From contig NZ_CP172346.1 in assembly GCF_044336245.1 (NCBI RefSeq), positions 3,658,001 to 3,722,000 on the forward strand: 64,000 nucleotides of DNA. The letters are read 5' to 3'. Both the position numbers and the translations under genes were made by a program. The notes under the pieces are model-generated. The model was not told the origin of the DNA. It did not search any database and worked only from the letters and a program-made list of their open reading frames with translations. Position 1 is the first letter of the stretch; every line of letters starts with the position of its first letter. The stretch comes from Schlesneria sphaerica (lineage in GTDB: Bacteria; Planctomycetota; Planctomycetia; Planctomycetales; Planctomycetaceae). Shown here piece by piece: positions 23,905 to 33,508 of the stretch.

Positions 23905-24355
23905 TCGCAAGAGTCGGAGTGACTTCCGACGCGCGGCTTCGGTCATTGACGCCAACCTTGTAAGCCAGCGTGCCTCATCAAGTGAAAATGGAAGGGAACG
24001 AGCGACCGCTGCGGGTCAGCCACGATGAGACCGGCTCGACGGTTCGGCAGCGGGATTTCTCGACGCGGATGACTGAACTTCGCTCATCCGAAAGCGGGAC
24101 TCTCTACTCGTCGCCTTCCCCCGAGGGGGGAAGAGAGAAACCCCCGGGCATCGGGGCCTGCATTCGAGCAGAAATTCCCGGAATTTCCCAAAAACGAACC
24201 AGCTCCTACAAACGTCAGAAACGTCCCGGTTTGCGGCGGATCTGGTGGGCTGAAAGTGGCTGAAGCGGAAACGTTTCTGATTGCGACAGACTGATTAATC
24301 CGATATGACAATTCAATCGATGTTGATCGGTGAGTCACCGCGTGGAGAGAAGTAC
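23905..24355. other. Intergenic, possible weak terminator after the UvrA paralogue
   Basis: A short inverted repeat, gtcgga and tccgac around 23914-23931, follows the UvrA-like stop but lacks a T-run. The rest holds no gene I can support. A promoter for the following DUF1501 gene is expected here but no clear boxes were identified. Confidence 0.35.
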
Positions 24356-25813
24356 ATGCCTGCACAGAACCCCTCATTCTCTCATCCCTCGATCAGTCGC
24401 CGTGCCGCTCTGCAAGCCGGGGGAATTGGTTTACTCGGACTGGGGATGAACCACGTTGAGGCGCTGAAGGCTGCGGACATCACGACTTACCGCGCGCCAA
24501 AGACGGCCAAGTCGGTGATTTACATCTTTCTGTCCGGTGGACTGGGACAGCACGACAGCTTCGATATGAAGCCAGAGGCACCTGATAACATCCGGGGCGA
24601 CTTCCGACCCATTGCCACACAGACGCCGGGCCTGGAGATCTGCGAGCACTTGCCGCTGCTGGCGCAACGGAGCCACCTGTGGTCGGTCTGTCGTTCGCTC
24701 ACCCACTCTACGAACGATCATACCGCCGGGCATCTGATGATGCTGACGGGCAAATCGATTCTGCCACCCGGGTTCGATCCGAACGGCCCCAAACGCACAG
24801 ACTGGCCTTCGATTGCCGCAGTCGCTCGTTCGGTCACACGTCCCCGCAACAATCTTCCTCCCGCAGCGGTGCTTCCTGAACGGCTGGTACATTATTCCCG
24901 CCGCGTCCTTCCGGGTCAGTTCGGGGGCCTGATGGGAAGTCATCGCGACCCCTGGTTCATCGAAGCAGCGCCGTTCGACCCGTACTGCTACGGGGCCTAT
25001 CCTGATCTGGCGTTTGACCATCAGAATCGACCGGGAGTCTTCTCGAAGGATCGCAAATTCCAGATTCCGGATCTGATCCTTCCTGCCGAGCTATCGTTTG
25101 ATCGCTTCGGCCGGCGAATGAGCCTGCTGGAGTCGATCGAGAATCAGCGAAAGGAACTTGACCGCATCGCTGGTTCGGAATCCTTCGACCGTTCGCGGCA
25201 AGGAGCCATTTCGCTGCTGACCGACCCCAAGGTCAAAAAGATTCTGGACGTCACCCAAGAGAGCCCCGAAACGCTCGACCGCTACGGCCGGAACTCATTC
25301 GGCTGGTCTCTGATCATGGCCCGCAATCTGGTCGAAGCGGGGGTGAATCTCGTTCAGGTCAACCTGGGGAACAACGAGACTTGGGACACGCACGGCGAGG
25401 CCTTCCCCCATCTGAAAGACAATCTGTTCCCGCCGACGGACAAATCACTGTCGGCCCTGCTGGATGATCTGCAGGATCGTGGTCTGCTGGACGAGACTTT
25501 GATCGTGATGGCGGGAGAGTTCGGTCGAACTCCGAAAGTGACGCACCTGCCGGCGCACTACAAGCTGCCGGGGCGTGACCACTGGGGCCCGGTTCAGTCG
25601 GTCTTCTTTGCGGGAGGTGGAACGCAGGGGGGGCGCGTCGTCGGTGCATCGGACAAGATCGGGGCCTATCCGGTCAACGATGCGCAGAAGCCGGAAAACC
25701 TGGCGGCCACGATCTATTCTGCCTTGGGACTTCCCGATACGGCGGCCTGGTATGACGATCAGGAACGGCCGACGCATATCTTCGAGGGTGCCCCGATCGC
25801 CGGATTGTTCTGA
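24356..25813 (+). CDS. DUF1501 family secreted protein
   Basis: A 485-residue protein of the DUF1501 (alkaline-phosphatase-like superfamily) group that is heavily expanded in planctomycetes. The start at 24356 has GGAGAG just upstream and gives a twin-arginine leader (SRRAALQAGGIGLLGLG) near residues 14-32, so it is probably exported folded. Family segments include FLSGGLGQHDSFDMKP, the EFGRTPKV metal-site region and GRDHWG. Many homologues are encoded beside PSD1-type cytochrome proteins (DUF1549/DUF1553); none is next to this one. Its enzyme activity is not established; a sulfatase- or phosphatase-like fold is all that can be said. Confidence 0.88.
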   Translation: MPAQNPSFSHPSISRRAALQAGGIGLLGLGMNHVEALKAADITTYRAPKTAKSVIYIFLSGGLGQHDSFDMKPEAPDNIRGDFRPIATQTPGLEICEHLPLLAQRSHLWSVCRSLTHSTNDHTAGHLMMLTGKSILPPGFDPNGPKRTDWPSIAAVARSVTRPRNNLPPAAVLPERLVHYSRRVLPGQFGGLMGSHRDPWFIEAAPFDPYCYGAYPDLAFDHQNRPGVFSKDRKFQIPDLILPAELSFDRFGRRMSLLESIENQRKELDRIAGSESFDRSRQGAISLLTDPKVKKILDVTQESPETLDRYGRNSFGWSLIMARNLVEAGVNLVQVNLGNNETWDTHGEAFPHLKDNLFPPTDKSLSALLDDLQDRGLLDETLIVMAGEFGRTPKVTHLPAHYKLPGRDHWGPVQSVFFAGGGTQGGRVVGASDKIGAYPVNDAQKPENLAATIYSALGLPDTAAWYDDQERPTHIFEGAPIAGLF

Positions 25814-25922
25814 CAGACCCCACCGCCACGCGAGAAGGCTTGCGACCGACGCCGGGACACCTTCGACGTGAGATCTCGACACAGAGAAGCTTTTCGGCCT
25901 ACTTACGCTGATCCCCGGTACT

Positions 25923-28433
25923 TCATCGATGCCGTCTGGTCTGCTTGAACGTTTCCACTTCCAGCTCTCCTTCGGGAGTGATGCGGAAGCGGATGGAACC
26001 GTGACGGGCTGTCGTCAGGATCTGGGTTTCTGGACCATAGCGCTGTGTCAGTCGGTCAGCCGCGCCGCTCTCAGGGGTACTGATCACCAGATAGTCGGGT
26101 GTGGCCCAGCGCGCCAGGTCCGTCGGATTTGCTTTCAAGCTGCCATGATGGGGCGACAGCATGACGTCCGCATGAAGCGGTGGTGACCTCAACAGCCGTT
26201 CCAGCCCGTCCAGTTCGAGGTCGCCCGTTAACAGAATTCGCCGCCCCGCGTATTCGACGCTCAGGATGATGCTATTGGGATTGTCCTGCGATGAACGAAA
26301 GTCGCGGGGCGGGTGGATGACGTTCAGGCTGACCGTGGGGTCCAGAACGAGAGACTGTCCTTCTGACAGCAGTCGTACGGATGCACCGGAACGAGAAGTC
26401 TGTTCGATCGCATCGGCGACCGGTGGCTGACTCCAGTCGAGAAAACTACGATGGACGAAGAGTCCTCCGGGTGACACGATGCGACTCAGTTCCGGCAGCG
26501 CGTTGCAGTGATCTCCATCGGCGTGTGAGACGATAATGGCGTCCAGCCGCGAGCGTCCGGTGGTCCAGAGTGCCTGTGAGATGGTCCGCGCGACGGACGC
26601 TCCACCGACCATGCTTCCCGCGTCGTAGAGTGCCGTTCGTCCATTCGGACATTCGATCAGGACGCTCAATCCATGTCCCACGGAAATAAAGGTGCAGGTG
26701 ACACCCCGTTCGGGAGGGCGGACGAGTTCCCACGTCAGGCCGATCACAATCCAGCTCAAGCCGGCTCGCACGGAGAGTGCCGGCCCCCAGCGTGATCGTT
26801 TCATGACGACCAGCGGGAGCAGTGTCAGTGCATAAAATCCGGTCAGCCACCAGAGCGGCGGGGAAGGGACGTAGACGTGTCCGGCATCAATCCGAGCCCC
26901 CGTGTGAACGGACCAGAGGAAACCACGCAGGAACTGATCAAAGATCACCCCCAGCCAACCGAAGAGACTCGACCAGACGACTCCTAACAACAGGAACGAG
27001 TAGCCGACCCAGAACATGATCGTCATGGGCAAGACCAGGAGCACCGTCAACAGGGAACCGACGGGCGAGACCAGATGGAATTCTCGCGCGATCAGGGGTG
27101 ATGTCAGCCCCCAGACAGCGAATCCCACAACCGTCGCGTCGATCGCCGCTCGCAGGAACTTGCCTCCGAGCGCCGTGAGGTACGACTCTGGAAGCGGAGC
27201 CTCTTCACTGAGGACTTCGGTCTGCTGCCGAACCAGCGAGAGCCACTGCATGGCGTGCAGAATGGCAAACACCGCCAGGAAGGAAAGCTGGGCGCCGGTA
27301 TTGAAAAGATCGGTCGGATTCCAGGCGAGTACCGAAAGCCCGGCCAGCGCCAGGGAATTGCCCACGGAACCGCTTCGCCCCAACAGCTTGCCGAACGCAA
27401 CGATCACCGCGACCACGGTGGCTCGAACGATCGGCGGGTTGGCATCGGTCACCATCGCGTAGACCGGAAGCGCGATGAGCACAATCCATGTGGAGGTTGC
27501 TGCCGATCGTCCCAGCCAGCGACTGAGGGACCAGAGCCAGCTCCAGAGCAGCCCGACATTCATCCCCGAGATTGCCAGCACGTGCAGCATCCCGCTTTCC
27601 CGGAAGGCACGACGAGTCTCTTCATCAATCTGAACTCGACTGCCTAGCAGCATTGCCTGGGCGACGGGGGCCGTTTCGGGTGTCAGCCATGTGGCAATGA
27701 GTGTCTCGGCACGCGTTCGCAGGCCACCTCGAAAAACCAGCAGCCAGTCCCACACGGTGCGTTCACGACCAACGACTTCGACTCCATCCGCATGATCGGT
27801 CCGGAAGACGCTGAACACCCCCTGGGACTGCAGAAATTTTCGCTGGTCAAAGTCACCGGGATTGGACGGTTCGAGGGGCAGTGCGAGCTTGCCCGTCATT
27901 CTGAGGAGATCTCCCAGTTCCAGTGTCGTGATGGCTCCCTGCACGGAGACGCGCAGGGTCCCCGATACCGTCAGTGAATCGGTGACGTTAAGGGCCAGCG
28001 AACGACACTCCAGCAGAAAGCACGTCTGGTCCGGGTTCTGCCAACTCGTCAGATTGGAGGCGGGTTGATGCACAATCCACGGGGCCTGAATGATCTTTCC
28101 CACGACACACGCCACGGCCGGTTCGTTCGTGGCGGAATTGGCAATGTCATTCTCGGCCCGGCAGTTCCATCGGTAGTGATGCCAGGCAGCGGCCAGACAG
28201 AACCAGCTCAGCACGAGCATCAGCACGGCAGGCCATCGACACCTCCCCCGATACAGACCGAGCCAGCAGAGTGCACACGCGGACGTCAGCCCCAGCCAGA
28301 GGTCGAGCGGCAAAGGAAAAGCACGGTCGGCCAGAATGCCGAGCGAGGCGGTGACAGCAATCACGATCGCCGGACCACGCGGGCGTTCCAGAGACTCGGC
28401 CGGTTTGTCAGGCAGTTCAAAGATTTGCGACAT
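25923..28433 (-). CDS. ComEC/Rec2 family competence channel protein
   Basis: An 836-residue inner-membrane protein expected to carry single-stranded DNA into the cytoplasm during transformation. The N-terminal part has hydrophobic segments and an OB-fold-like DUF4131 region. The central ComEC domain (about residues 240-530) has many membrane helices and the HVLAISGMNVGL signature. The C-terminal metallo-beta-lactamase-like domain (about 565-830) has SHADGDH near residue 634, LLTGDLE and SPHHGS. The start at 28431-28433 is preferred; upstream in-frame codons lack membrane or domain character. It is solitary, with no comEA nearby, as is usual outside Firmicutes. Retention of the metal-binding His/Asp set suggests an active nuclease domain. 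Confidence 0.9.
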   Translation of the reverse strand: MSQIFELPDKPAESLERPRGPAIVIAVTASLGILADRAFPLPLDLWLGLTSACALCWLGLYRGRCRWPAVLMLVLSWFCLAAAWHHYRWNCRAENDIANSATNEPAVACVVGKIIQAPWIVHQPASNLTSWQNPDQTCFLLECRSLALNVTDSLTVSGTLRVSVQGAITTLELGDLLRMTGKLALPLEPSNPGDFDQRKFLQSQGVFSVFRTDHADGVEVVGRERTVWDWLLVFRGGLRTRAETLIATWLTPETAPVAQAMLLGSRVQIDEETRRAFRESGMLHVLAISGMNVGLLWSWLWSLSRWLGRSAATSTWIVLIALPVYAMVTDANPPIVRATVVAVIVAFGKLLGRSGSVGNSLALAGLSVLAWNPTDLFNTGAQLSFLAVFAILHAMQWLSLVRQQTEVLSEEAPLPESYLTALGGKFLRAAIDATVVGFAVWGLTSPLIAREFHLVSPVGSLLTVLLVLPMTIMFWVGYSFLLLGVVWSSLFGWLGVIFDQFLRGFLWSVHTGARIDAGHVYVPSPPLWWLTGFYALTLLPLVVMKRSRWGPALSVRAGLSWIVIGLTWELVRPPERGVTCTFISVGHGLSVLIECPNGRTALYDAGSMVGGASVARTISQALWTTGRSRLDAIIVSHADGDHCNALPELSRIVSPGGLFVHRSFLDWSQPPVADAIEQTSRSGASVRLLSEGQSLVLDPTVSLNVIHPPRDFRSSQDNPNSIILSVEYAGRRILLTGDLELDGLERLLRSPPLHADVMLSPHHGSLKANPTDLARWATPDYLVISTPESGAADRLTQRYGPETQILTTARHGSIRFRITPEGELEVETFKQTRRHR

Positions 28434-28706
28434 CAGAATGCCTCTTGTCGGCTCACCGAACGGACGCGGGTCAACTCCTGAAGAAAGACCTGATCGAGCA
28501 CCTCGACACCCCTGCAGGCGATCCAGATACTGCCGACTTTTTGTCTCACAGGGAAGAGCAGAGCGAGGATGCTCGCGTCGCATGCCAAAGGGCAACCGCG
28601 CTGGGGAGAGGGAGGAGATCGTCGCTTGTGACAAGTTGAAATTGAGATTCCAGTGGTCGATCGCATACATTGGGGCAGACATCGACAATCAAGCGGAGCA
28701 AAGTGC
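28434..28706. promoter_or_regulatory. Divergent promoter region of the ComEC and EEP-hydrolase genes
   Basis: The start codons of two oppositely oriented genes face each other across this interval, so it should hold both promoters. No convincing -35/-10 pair or operator was recognised by eye. Confidence 0.4.
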
Positions 28707-29420
28707 GTGCGAGTCTTGAGCTATAACATTCACAAAGGGATCGGCGGACGCGATCGCCGCTATCGGATTCAGCGGATTATGGATGTTGTCGCGGCAGAAG
28801 CCCCCGACATTGTCTGTCTGCAGGAAGTGGATCGGAACGTCGGCCGAAGCCGGTTTGACAACCAGCCCGCCCTGTTCGCCGAGAAACTGGAACTTCCGCA
28901 TTCACTGTACCAGTTGAATGTGCATACGAAGACGGGTGGGTACGGTAATCTGCTGCTGTCCCGCTGGCCCTTTCAGAGCCATCATCAAGTTCAACTGACG
29001 CTGCAGACGAAGAAGCCGCGCGGCGCGCAGATGGCCCTGATCGAGACGCCTCAAGGGTTACTGCATCTGGTGAACTGGCATCTGGGACTGGCCGAGCGTG
29101 AACGGCACTGGCAGAGTCGCCGTCTGCTGGAACATCACCTGTTCCGCGAGGGGGGAAACCTGCCGCAACTGATCATCGGGGATACCAATGACTGGCGGAA
29201 TACCCTGGCAAAAGGCCCCTTCCAGATTCACCGATTTGAACAGCTCACGTCGCCCCCGTCTCGCTTCCGTTCGTTTCCGGCTTACCTGCCGATGGGGGCC
29301 CTGGACAAGGTATTCTGGCGCGGGACGTTTGCGCGGTTGTCGGCCCATATTGCCCATCGGAAACTCGCCCGGGACGCGTCCGACCACTTGCCGCTGATCG
29401 TCGATTTTGAACTTCGCTGA
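28707..29420 (+). CDS. Endonuclease/exonuclease/phosphatase (EEP) family hydrolase
   Basis: A 237-residue metal-dependent phosphoesterase of the EEP superfamily. The series of signatures is present: LSYNIHKG at the start, CLQEVD with the metal-binding Glu, GNLLLSRWP, NWHLGL, GDTNDW with the Asp/Asn pair, and SDHLPLI with the C-terminal catalytic Asp-His. The GTG at 28707 is chosen because CGGAG lies eight bases upstream and the family fold begins immediately; an upstream GTG at 28653 is open too. No leader is present, so it is predicted cytoplasmic. The substrate may be DNA, a phospholipid or a sugar phosphate; it cannot be decided here. Confidence 0.88.
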   Translation: MRVLSYNIHKGIGGRDRRYRIQRIMDVVAAEAPDIVCLQEVDRNVGRSRFDNQPALFAEKLELPHSLYQLNVHTKTGGYGNLLLSRWPFQSHHQVQLTLQTKKPRGAQMALIETPQGLLHLVNWHLGLAERERHWQSRRLLEHHLFREGGNLPQLIIGDTNDWRNTLAKGPFQIHRFEQLTSPPSRFRSFPAYLPMGALDKVFWRGTFARLSAHIAHRKLARDASDHLPLIVDFELR

Positions 29421-29470
29421 CGGCGCGGGGGGACCGATACCTCGCCCTGGGGATGACGCGTTTCCTTAAC

Positions 29471-29504
29471 TGAACCCAGTCACATCACTGAACCCAGTCA
29501 CATC
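29471..29504 (+). repeat. Two tandem copies of a 16-bp sequence
   Basis: The sequence tgaacccagtcacatc occurs at 29471-29486 and again at 29489-29504 with an 18-bp period, between the convergent EEP and SppA genes. It is probably a local duplication with no evident function. Confidence 0.7.
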
Positions 29505-29507
29505 GGC

Positions 29508-30539
29508 TCAGGGCAGGGGAGGCAGCCACGAGCAATAATACATCGCACGAGGGACCGTCGATTCGACGAAGGACTTCCACGGGTCGGACGACTGCTGAGC
29601 TTTCCCCCCCAGCAACAGATCGACCACGGACGAAGGAGTTTCGTAGCTGACGATGCGCGGGTTCTTTAGATTAATCCTGGCCCGCAGCGCTTCCAGTGCA
29701 TCTTCCTCGTACCCGATCTCGTCGATCATCCTGTTCTTCAGAGCGTCATCGGCGGTGAAGATCTGCCCCGTGGCAATGGTTTCGACCGCCTGCCGGTCCA
29801 GCGGTTCGCGGTTCTCATCAATGACCGAGATGAACTTCTGGTAGGACTGATCAATGATATCCGCCCAGAGCTTTCGTTCCGGTTCCTCCAGCGGCTTGAA
29901 AGGGTTCAAAGCATCCTTGAAGGGACCCGTCTTCAGGGAATCAGACGTGACACCGAACTTGTCCGCCAGCTTACTGAAGTCATAACGGGGAAGGATGACG
30001 CCGATCGAGCCGGTCCAGGTTGTCGGCTCTGCAAAGATTTTCGCTTCAGGGCCGGCCCCCATCGCGATGTAATAACCGCCCGAAGCCGCCATCCGCTTCA
30101 TTTGAACATAAACGGGCTTCACTTCCCGCAGTTTTTGCAGGCGATGGTAAATTTGATGACTGTCAGCCACCAACCCCCCCGGGCTATCAATGACCAGCAG
30201 GACGGCCTTGACGTTGTCATCTTTCGTGACATGTTCGATCTGCTGGATCAGGCGTTCGGTGAAGGGAGGCATGATCGTCCCTTCCGCCTTGAGGACAGCC
30301 ACTTTCTCTCTGGCAGTCTCGCTTCCCGAATGGAACCGTTCGCGGGGAGGATCGACTTGAGAGAAGTATTGGCGGTAGGCCGAGTACAGGCCGAAATTGA
30401 ACAGCAGCGACATCACCAGAGCCGCCAGCAGAAACTTGATCAGCCAGCCCCTCCAGATGCTCGGTGCCTGGGTCTGCACGAGAATGGTCTGCGGCTGTCC
30501 CGCTTTGCCGGGGGGAGTCACGATCGTGGTGTCGTTCAT
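29508..30539 (-). CDS. sppA: Signal peptide peptidase SppA (S49 family)
   Basis: A 343-residue membrane-anchored serine protease that digests cleaved signal peptides. One membrane helix lies at about residues 32-52. The catalytic domain follows with IDSPGGLV, the Ser nucleophile in MAASGGYYI, WTGSIGVI, and the general-base Lys probably in TGPFKDAL. The length matches the short, single-domain SppA type. The start at 30537-30539 is supported by the cytoplasmic N-terminus before the helix. The gene is divergent from the outer-membrane factor gene and has no obvious operon partners. Confidence 0.9.
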   Translation of the reverse strand: MNDTTIVTPPGKAGQPQTILVQTQAPSIWRGWLIKFLLAALVMSLLFNFGLYSAYRQYFSQVDPPRERFHSGSETAREKVAVLKAEGTIMPPFTERLIQQIEHVTKDDNVKAVLLVIDSPGGLVADSHQIYHRLQKLREVKPVYVQMKRMAASGGYYIAMGAGPEAKIFAEPTTWTGSIGVILPRYDFSKLADKFGVTSDSLKTGPFKDALNPFKPLEEPERKLWADIIDQSYQKFISVIDENREPLDRQAVETIATGQIFTADDALKNRMIDEIGYEEDALEALRARINLKNPRIVSYETPSSVVDLLLGGKAQQSSDPWKSFVESTVPRAMYYCSWLPPLP

Positions 30540-30963
30540 GTTTCAGAAATTCTCCGATGTCCAATTGGCCGCTGCAAAGCGGTTCCTGCAGCGTAGTCTC
30601 GGCATGGCAGCCAGTCCAGAGTGCGGACGGGAAAGGAATACGCTGCGCAAGACCGTCCGGTTGGGGAATTCCCTTCCCGCTTGAGAATAAGAGAGGAATC
30701 AGGCCACAGCGCTGATTCAATTCCCGCTTTCGGCCGGCCCGAGCGAATCGATGTCCCACGCGGTGTGCACGTGAGAACCAATTCACAATAGGCAAAACAG
30801 AGAAACATTCGCGTTCGTGACGAAACTACCGCCTCAAACCCGCCGGTTTGAATCGATTTTACGCCCTCTTTGTCGAGACGGGTGCCGATGAGATGATGCG
30901 GAACAGCAGCAGGAAGTGTTTGACCGGGTCTGAAATCAGACTCGCTCGTCAAGGAGGACGAGA
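30540..30963. promoter_or_regulatory. Divergent promoter region of the sppA and TolC-like genes
   Basis: About 420 bp lie between two divergent starts. Small open frames in it are antisense or extensions of neighbours. A strong AGGAGG lies immediately before the TolC-like start. No operator or riboswitch is recognised. Confidence 0.4.
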
Positions 30964-32979
30964 ATGCGGCCGGGCTTGACGTGGAGAGCGTGCTTAGGGT
31001 TGACCTGTGTCAGCCTGATCGTCGGCGGCTGCATGCGCCACGCCAAAACACCAGCGGCATCGTCCGGTGTCGACACTGTCCACTACGCTCATCTTGCACA
31101 TCACATTGAAGTCCCAGAGGGGACGGACACGAATGATCCGCTCTACTCCACTCCTCAGCCGATTTCGCTGACCAGCCTGGAGACACAGAGTTATGTGGAA
31201 ATGTCGCTCGAAGAGGCAATGCAGCATGCACTCGCCAACTCCAAGGTAATGAAAGACCTGGGGGCCACTGTTCTGCGAGCCCCGGACACGGCCCGATCTG
31301 TGAACGACCCCTCGCTGGTCGAAACCGATGGACGTTATGGTATCGAAGCGGCCCTCAGTGCGTTCGATGCTCAGTTCACCACCAACGCCTCGGTCGAACA
31401 CAACAACCGGGCACTGAATAACGTCTTCTTCGGCGGGGGAACGCGCCTGCTGCGGCAGGATTTTTCCGTCTGGCAGACTCAACTGTCAAAGACTTCAGCG
31501 ACGGGTACTCAGTTCGCCGTCAAGAACTACACTCAGTACGACGCCAACAACGCCCCCGGTAACGCATTCCCCAGTGCATTCACAACCTGGATGGACATGG
31601 AAGTCAAACACCCGCTGCTGCAGGGTGCGGGAACCCGCTTTAACCGAATTGCAGGTCCCAACGCCGTGCCCGGCTTCGTCTACGGGGTCGTGATTGCCCG
31701 TATCAATACCGACGTTGCATTGGCAGATTTCGAAATTGGTGTTCGTAACTTCATCAGCGATGTCGAGAACGCCTATTGGGACTTGTACTTCGCCTATCGT
31801 GATCTCGATGCCAAGGTGGCCGCTCGAAATGCCGCCCTGGAGACGTGGCGAACCATCGAGGCACTCGGTCCGCGTAAAGGGGGCGAGGCACAGAAAGAGG
31901 CGCAGGCACGCGAACAATACTACCGCTTCCAGGAAGATGCCCAGAACGCCCTCAGTGGAAAACTGATGGACGGAACTCGAAACGTGAACGGAAGTTCCGG
32001 GGGAACTTTCCGCGGAACGGGTGGTGTCTTTGTCGCCGAACGCCGCTTGCGTCTGCTGATCGGTCTGCCCATCAGCGACGGAAGTCTGATCCGTCCCTGC
32101 GATGAACCGCTGCGGGCCCGGATCGAATACAACTGGGATTGCAGCCTGATGGAGGCGCTGACGCGACGTGCAGAACTCCGCCGTCAGAAGTGGCAGATCA
32201 AAAAGCGAGAAGCGGAACTGGAAGCCAACAAGAATTTCCTGCTGCCGCAACTGAATTTGTCCGGTCGCTATCGCTGGCGGGGTTTTGGTAACGATCTGTT
32301 CCCCAACGGCGGATCAGGCCAGTTCAACAACGCCGTCGGCGACCTCGTGACGGGCGATTTCCAGGAATGGCAGACCGGGGTCGAGTTGACCTTTCCGATC
32401 GGCTTCCGCCGTGCGTATGCCGCAGTACGGCATGCCGAACTGCAACTCGCACGAGAACGACAACTGCTGTTCGAGCAGGAGCGATATATCGTCTACGACC
32501 TCAGCAACTCGATCTCCGAGGTTGAACGGGCCTATACCGTCGTCGAAACGAACTTCAATCGCCGGAATGCGGCAGCAGAACAGCTCGCCGCCGTCAAAGC
32601 GGCGTTCGAGGCAGAAAATGCGACCCTGGATACGCTCCTGGATGCTCAGCGTCGCCAGTCAGATGCCGACACGGCGTTCTACCGGTCGCTGGTCGAGTAC
32701 CAGTTGGCGATCAAGAACGTGCAACTGGAAAAAGGGACGTTGCTGGATTACAATGCCATCTCGCTGAATGAAGGGCCTTGGCCTGACAAGGCTTACGAAG
32801 ATGCGGCAGATCGGGAAGCTCATCGCGGGCTACCTGAAGCACACCCTCTTCCCTGGACGCATGGTCCCATCGTCAGCGAAGGGAACATGATTCCCTCGAC
32901 ATCTCATTACCAGGTTTCGGTCCCCGCGGAAGCGGAAGAATCTCCCTCATCAGAGGAGTCTTCCCCCTCGCCAGAGTGA
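30964..32979 (+). CDS. TolC-like outer-membrane factor lipoprotein
   Basis: A 671-residue outer-membrane efflux protein with a lipoprotein leader: the lipobox is IVGGC, with Cys at about residue 23. Two TolC/OEP repeats are present. The first half contains SLEEAMQHAL and a beta-barrel-like stretch; the second contains LMEALTRRAELR and long coiled-coil helices (about 450-620) ending in a Q-rich region with LDTLLDAQRRQ. An unusually long Gly/Ser/Asn insertion lies in the middle. The C-terminal 50 residues are acidic and Ser/Pro rich. The ribosome-binding site AGGAGG is excellent. No inner-membrane or adaptor component is adjacent, so its partners are unknown. Confidence 0.87.
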   Translation: MRPGLTWRACLGLTCVSLIVGGCMRHAKTPAASSGVDTVHYAHLAHHIEVPEGTDTNDPLYSTPQPISLTSLETQSYVEMSLEEAMQHALANSKVMKDLGATVLRAPDTARSVNDPSLVETDGRYGIEAALSAFDAQFTTNASVEHNNRALNNVFFGGGTRLLRQDFSVWQTQLSKTSATGTQFAVKNYTQYDANNAPGNAFPSAFTTWMDMEVKHPLLQGAGTRFNRIAGPNAVPGFVYGVVIARINTDVALADFEIGVRNFISDVENAYWDLYFAYRDLDAKVAARNAALETWRTIEALGPRKGGEAQKEAQAREQYYRFQEDAQNALSGKLMDGTRNVNGSSGGTFRGTGGVFVAERRLRLLIGLPISDGSLIRPCDEPLRARIEYNWDCSLMEALTRRAELRRQKWQIKKREAELEANKNFLLPQLNLSGRYRWRGFGNDLFPNGGSGQFNNAVGDLVTGDFQEWQTGVELTFPIGFRRAYAAVRHAELQLARERQLLFEQERYIVYDLSNSISEVERAYTVVETNFNRRNAAAEQLAAVKAAFEAENATLDTLLDAQRRQSDADTAFYRSLVEYQLAIKNVQLEKGTLLDYNAISLNEGPWPDKAYEDAADREAHRGLPEAHPLPWTHGPIVSEGNMIPSTSHYQVSVPAEAEESPSSEESSPSPE

Positions 32980-33138
32980 ATTTGCGGGATAACCTTGCGA
33001 ATTCAACCTGTTTCGACCACAATTCGGGTCCGCGCCGAGAAAGCGCGAAATATCAAGACAATCTGCGACGGCCTCTTTCGGCATGACTCGTAGACTATGG
33101 CGGAATAAACAGGCTCGTCGAATCGGAGGATATTCAGC

Positions 33139-33408
33139 ATGGCACATAAGAAGGGACAAGGGTCCAGCCGTAACGGTCGTGATTCCAAGGCAAAACGACT
33201 TGGTGTTAAGAAGTTCGGTGGTCAGGTCGTGATTCCCGGCAACATTCTGATCCGTCAGAACGGCACCAAATGGCACCCCGGCAAGGGTGTCGGCATGGGC
33301 CGCGACTACACTCTGTTCGCCCTCGTCAGCGGACGAATCTTCTTCGATCAGGAAGGTCGCCGAATCAACATCAGCCCAGAAGAAGTTGCTGCTGCTGAAA
33401 ACAACTGA
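33139..33408 (+). CDS. rpmA: 50S ribosomal protein L27
   Basis: An 89-residue L27 with the family N-terminus MAHKKGQGSSRNGRDS, then the LGVKKFGGQ and RQNGTKWHPG signatures. The N-terminal tail reaches the peptidyl-transferase centre of the large subunit. Met1 starts directly at the mature AHKKG, so no propeptide is cut off. GGAGG sits eight bases upstream. In many bacteria rpmA directly follows rplU (L21); here the upstream neighbour is the TolC-like gene and no L21 is present. A strong intrinsic terminator follows immediately. Confidence 0.97.
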   Translation: MAHKKGQGSSRNGRDSKAKRLGVKKFGGQVVIPGNILIRQNGTKWHPGKGVGMGRDYTLFALVSGRIFFDQEGRRINISPEEVAAAENN

Positions 33409-33442
33409 TGAAATGGGATGGACAACATCCATCCACCCAATC

Positions 33443-33489
33443 AAAAATAAGCCCTCACGGTCACCCGATTTCCGTGAGGGCTTATTTTT
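33443..33489. terminator. Bidirectional intrinsic terminator after rpmA
   Basis: A perfect 18-bp stem, left arm 33443-33460 and right arm 33472-33489, encloses an 11-base loop. The core is AAGCCCTCACGG and CCGTGAGGGCTT with A/T tracts at both outer edges. It lies between the convergent rpmA and the hypothetical gene at 33509, and can end transcripts from both. Confidence 0.93.
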
Positions 33490-33508
33490 TGCCCTCTCTC
33501 CAGCGACT

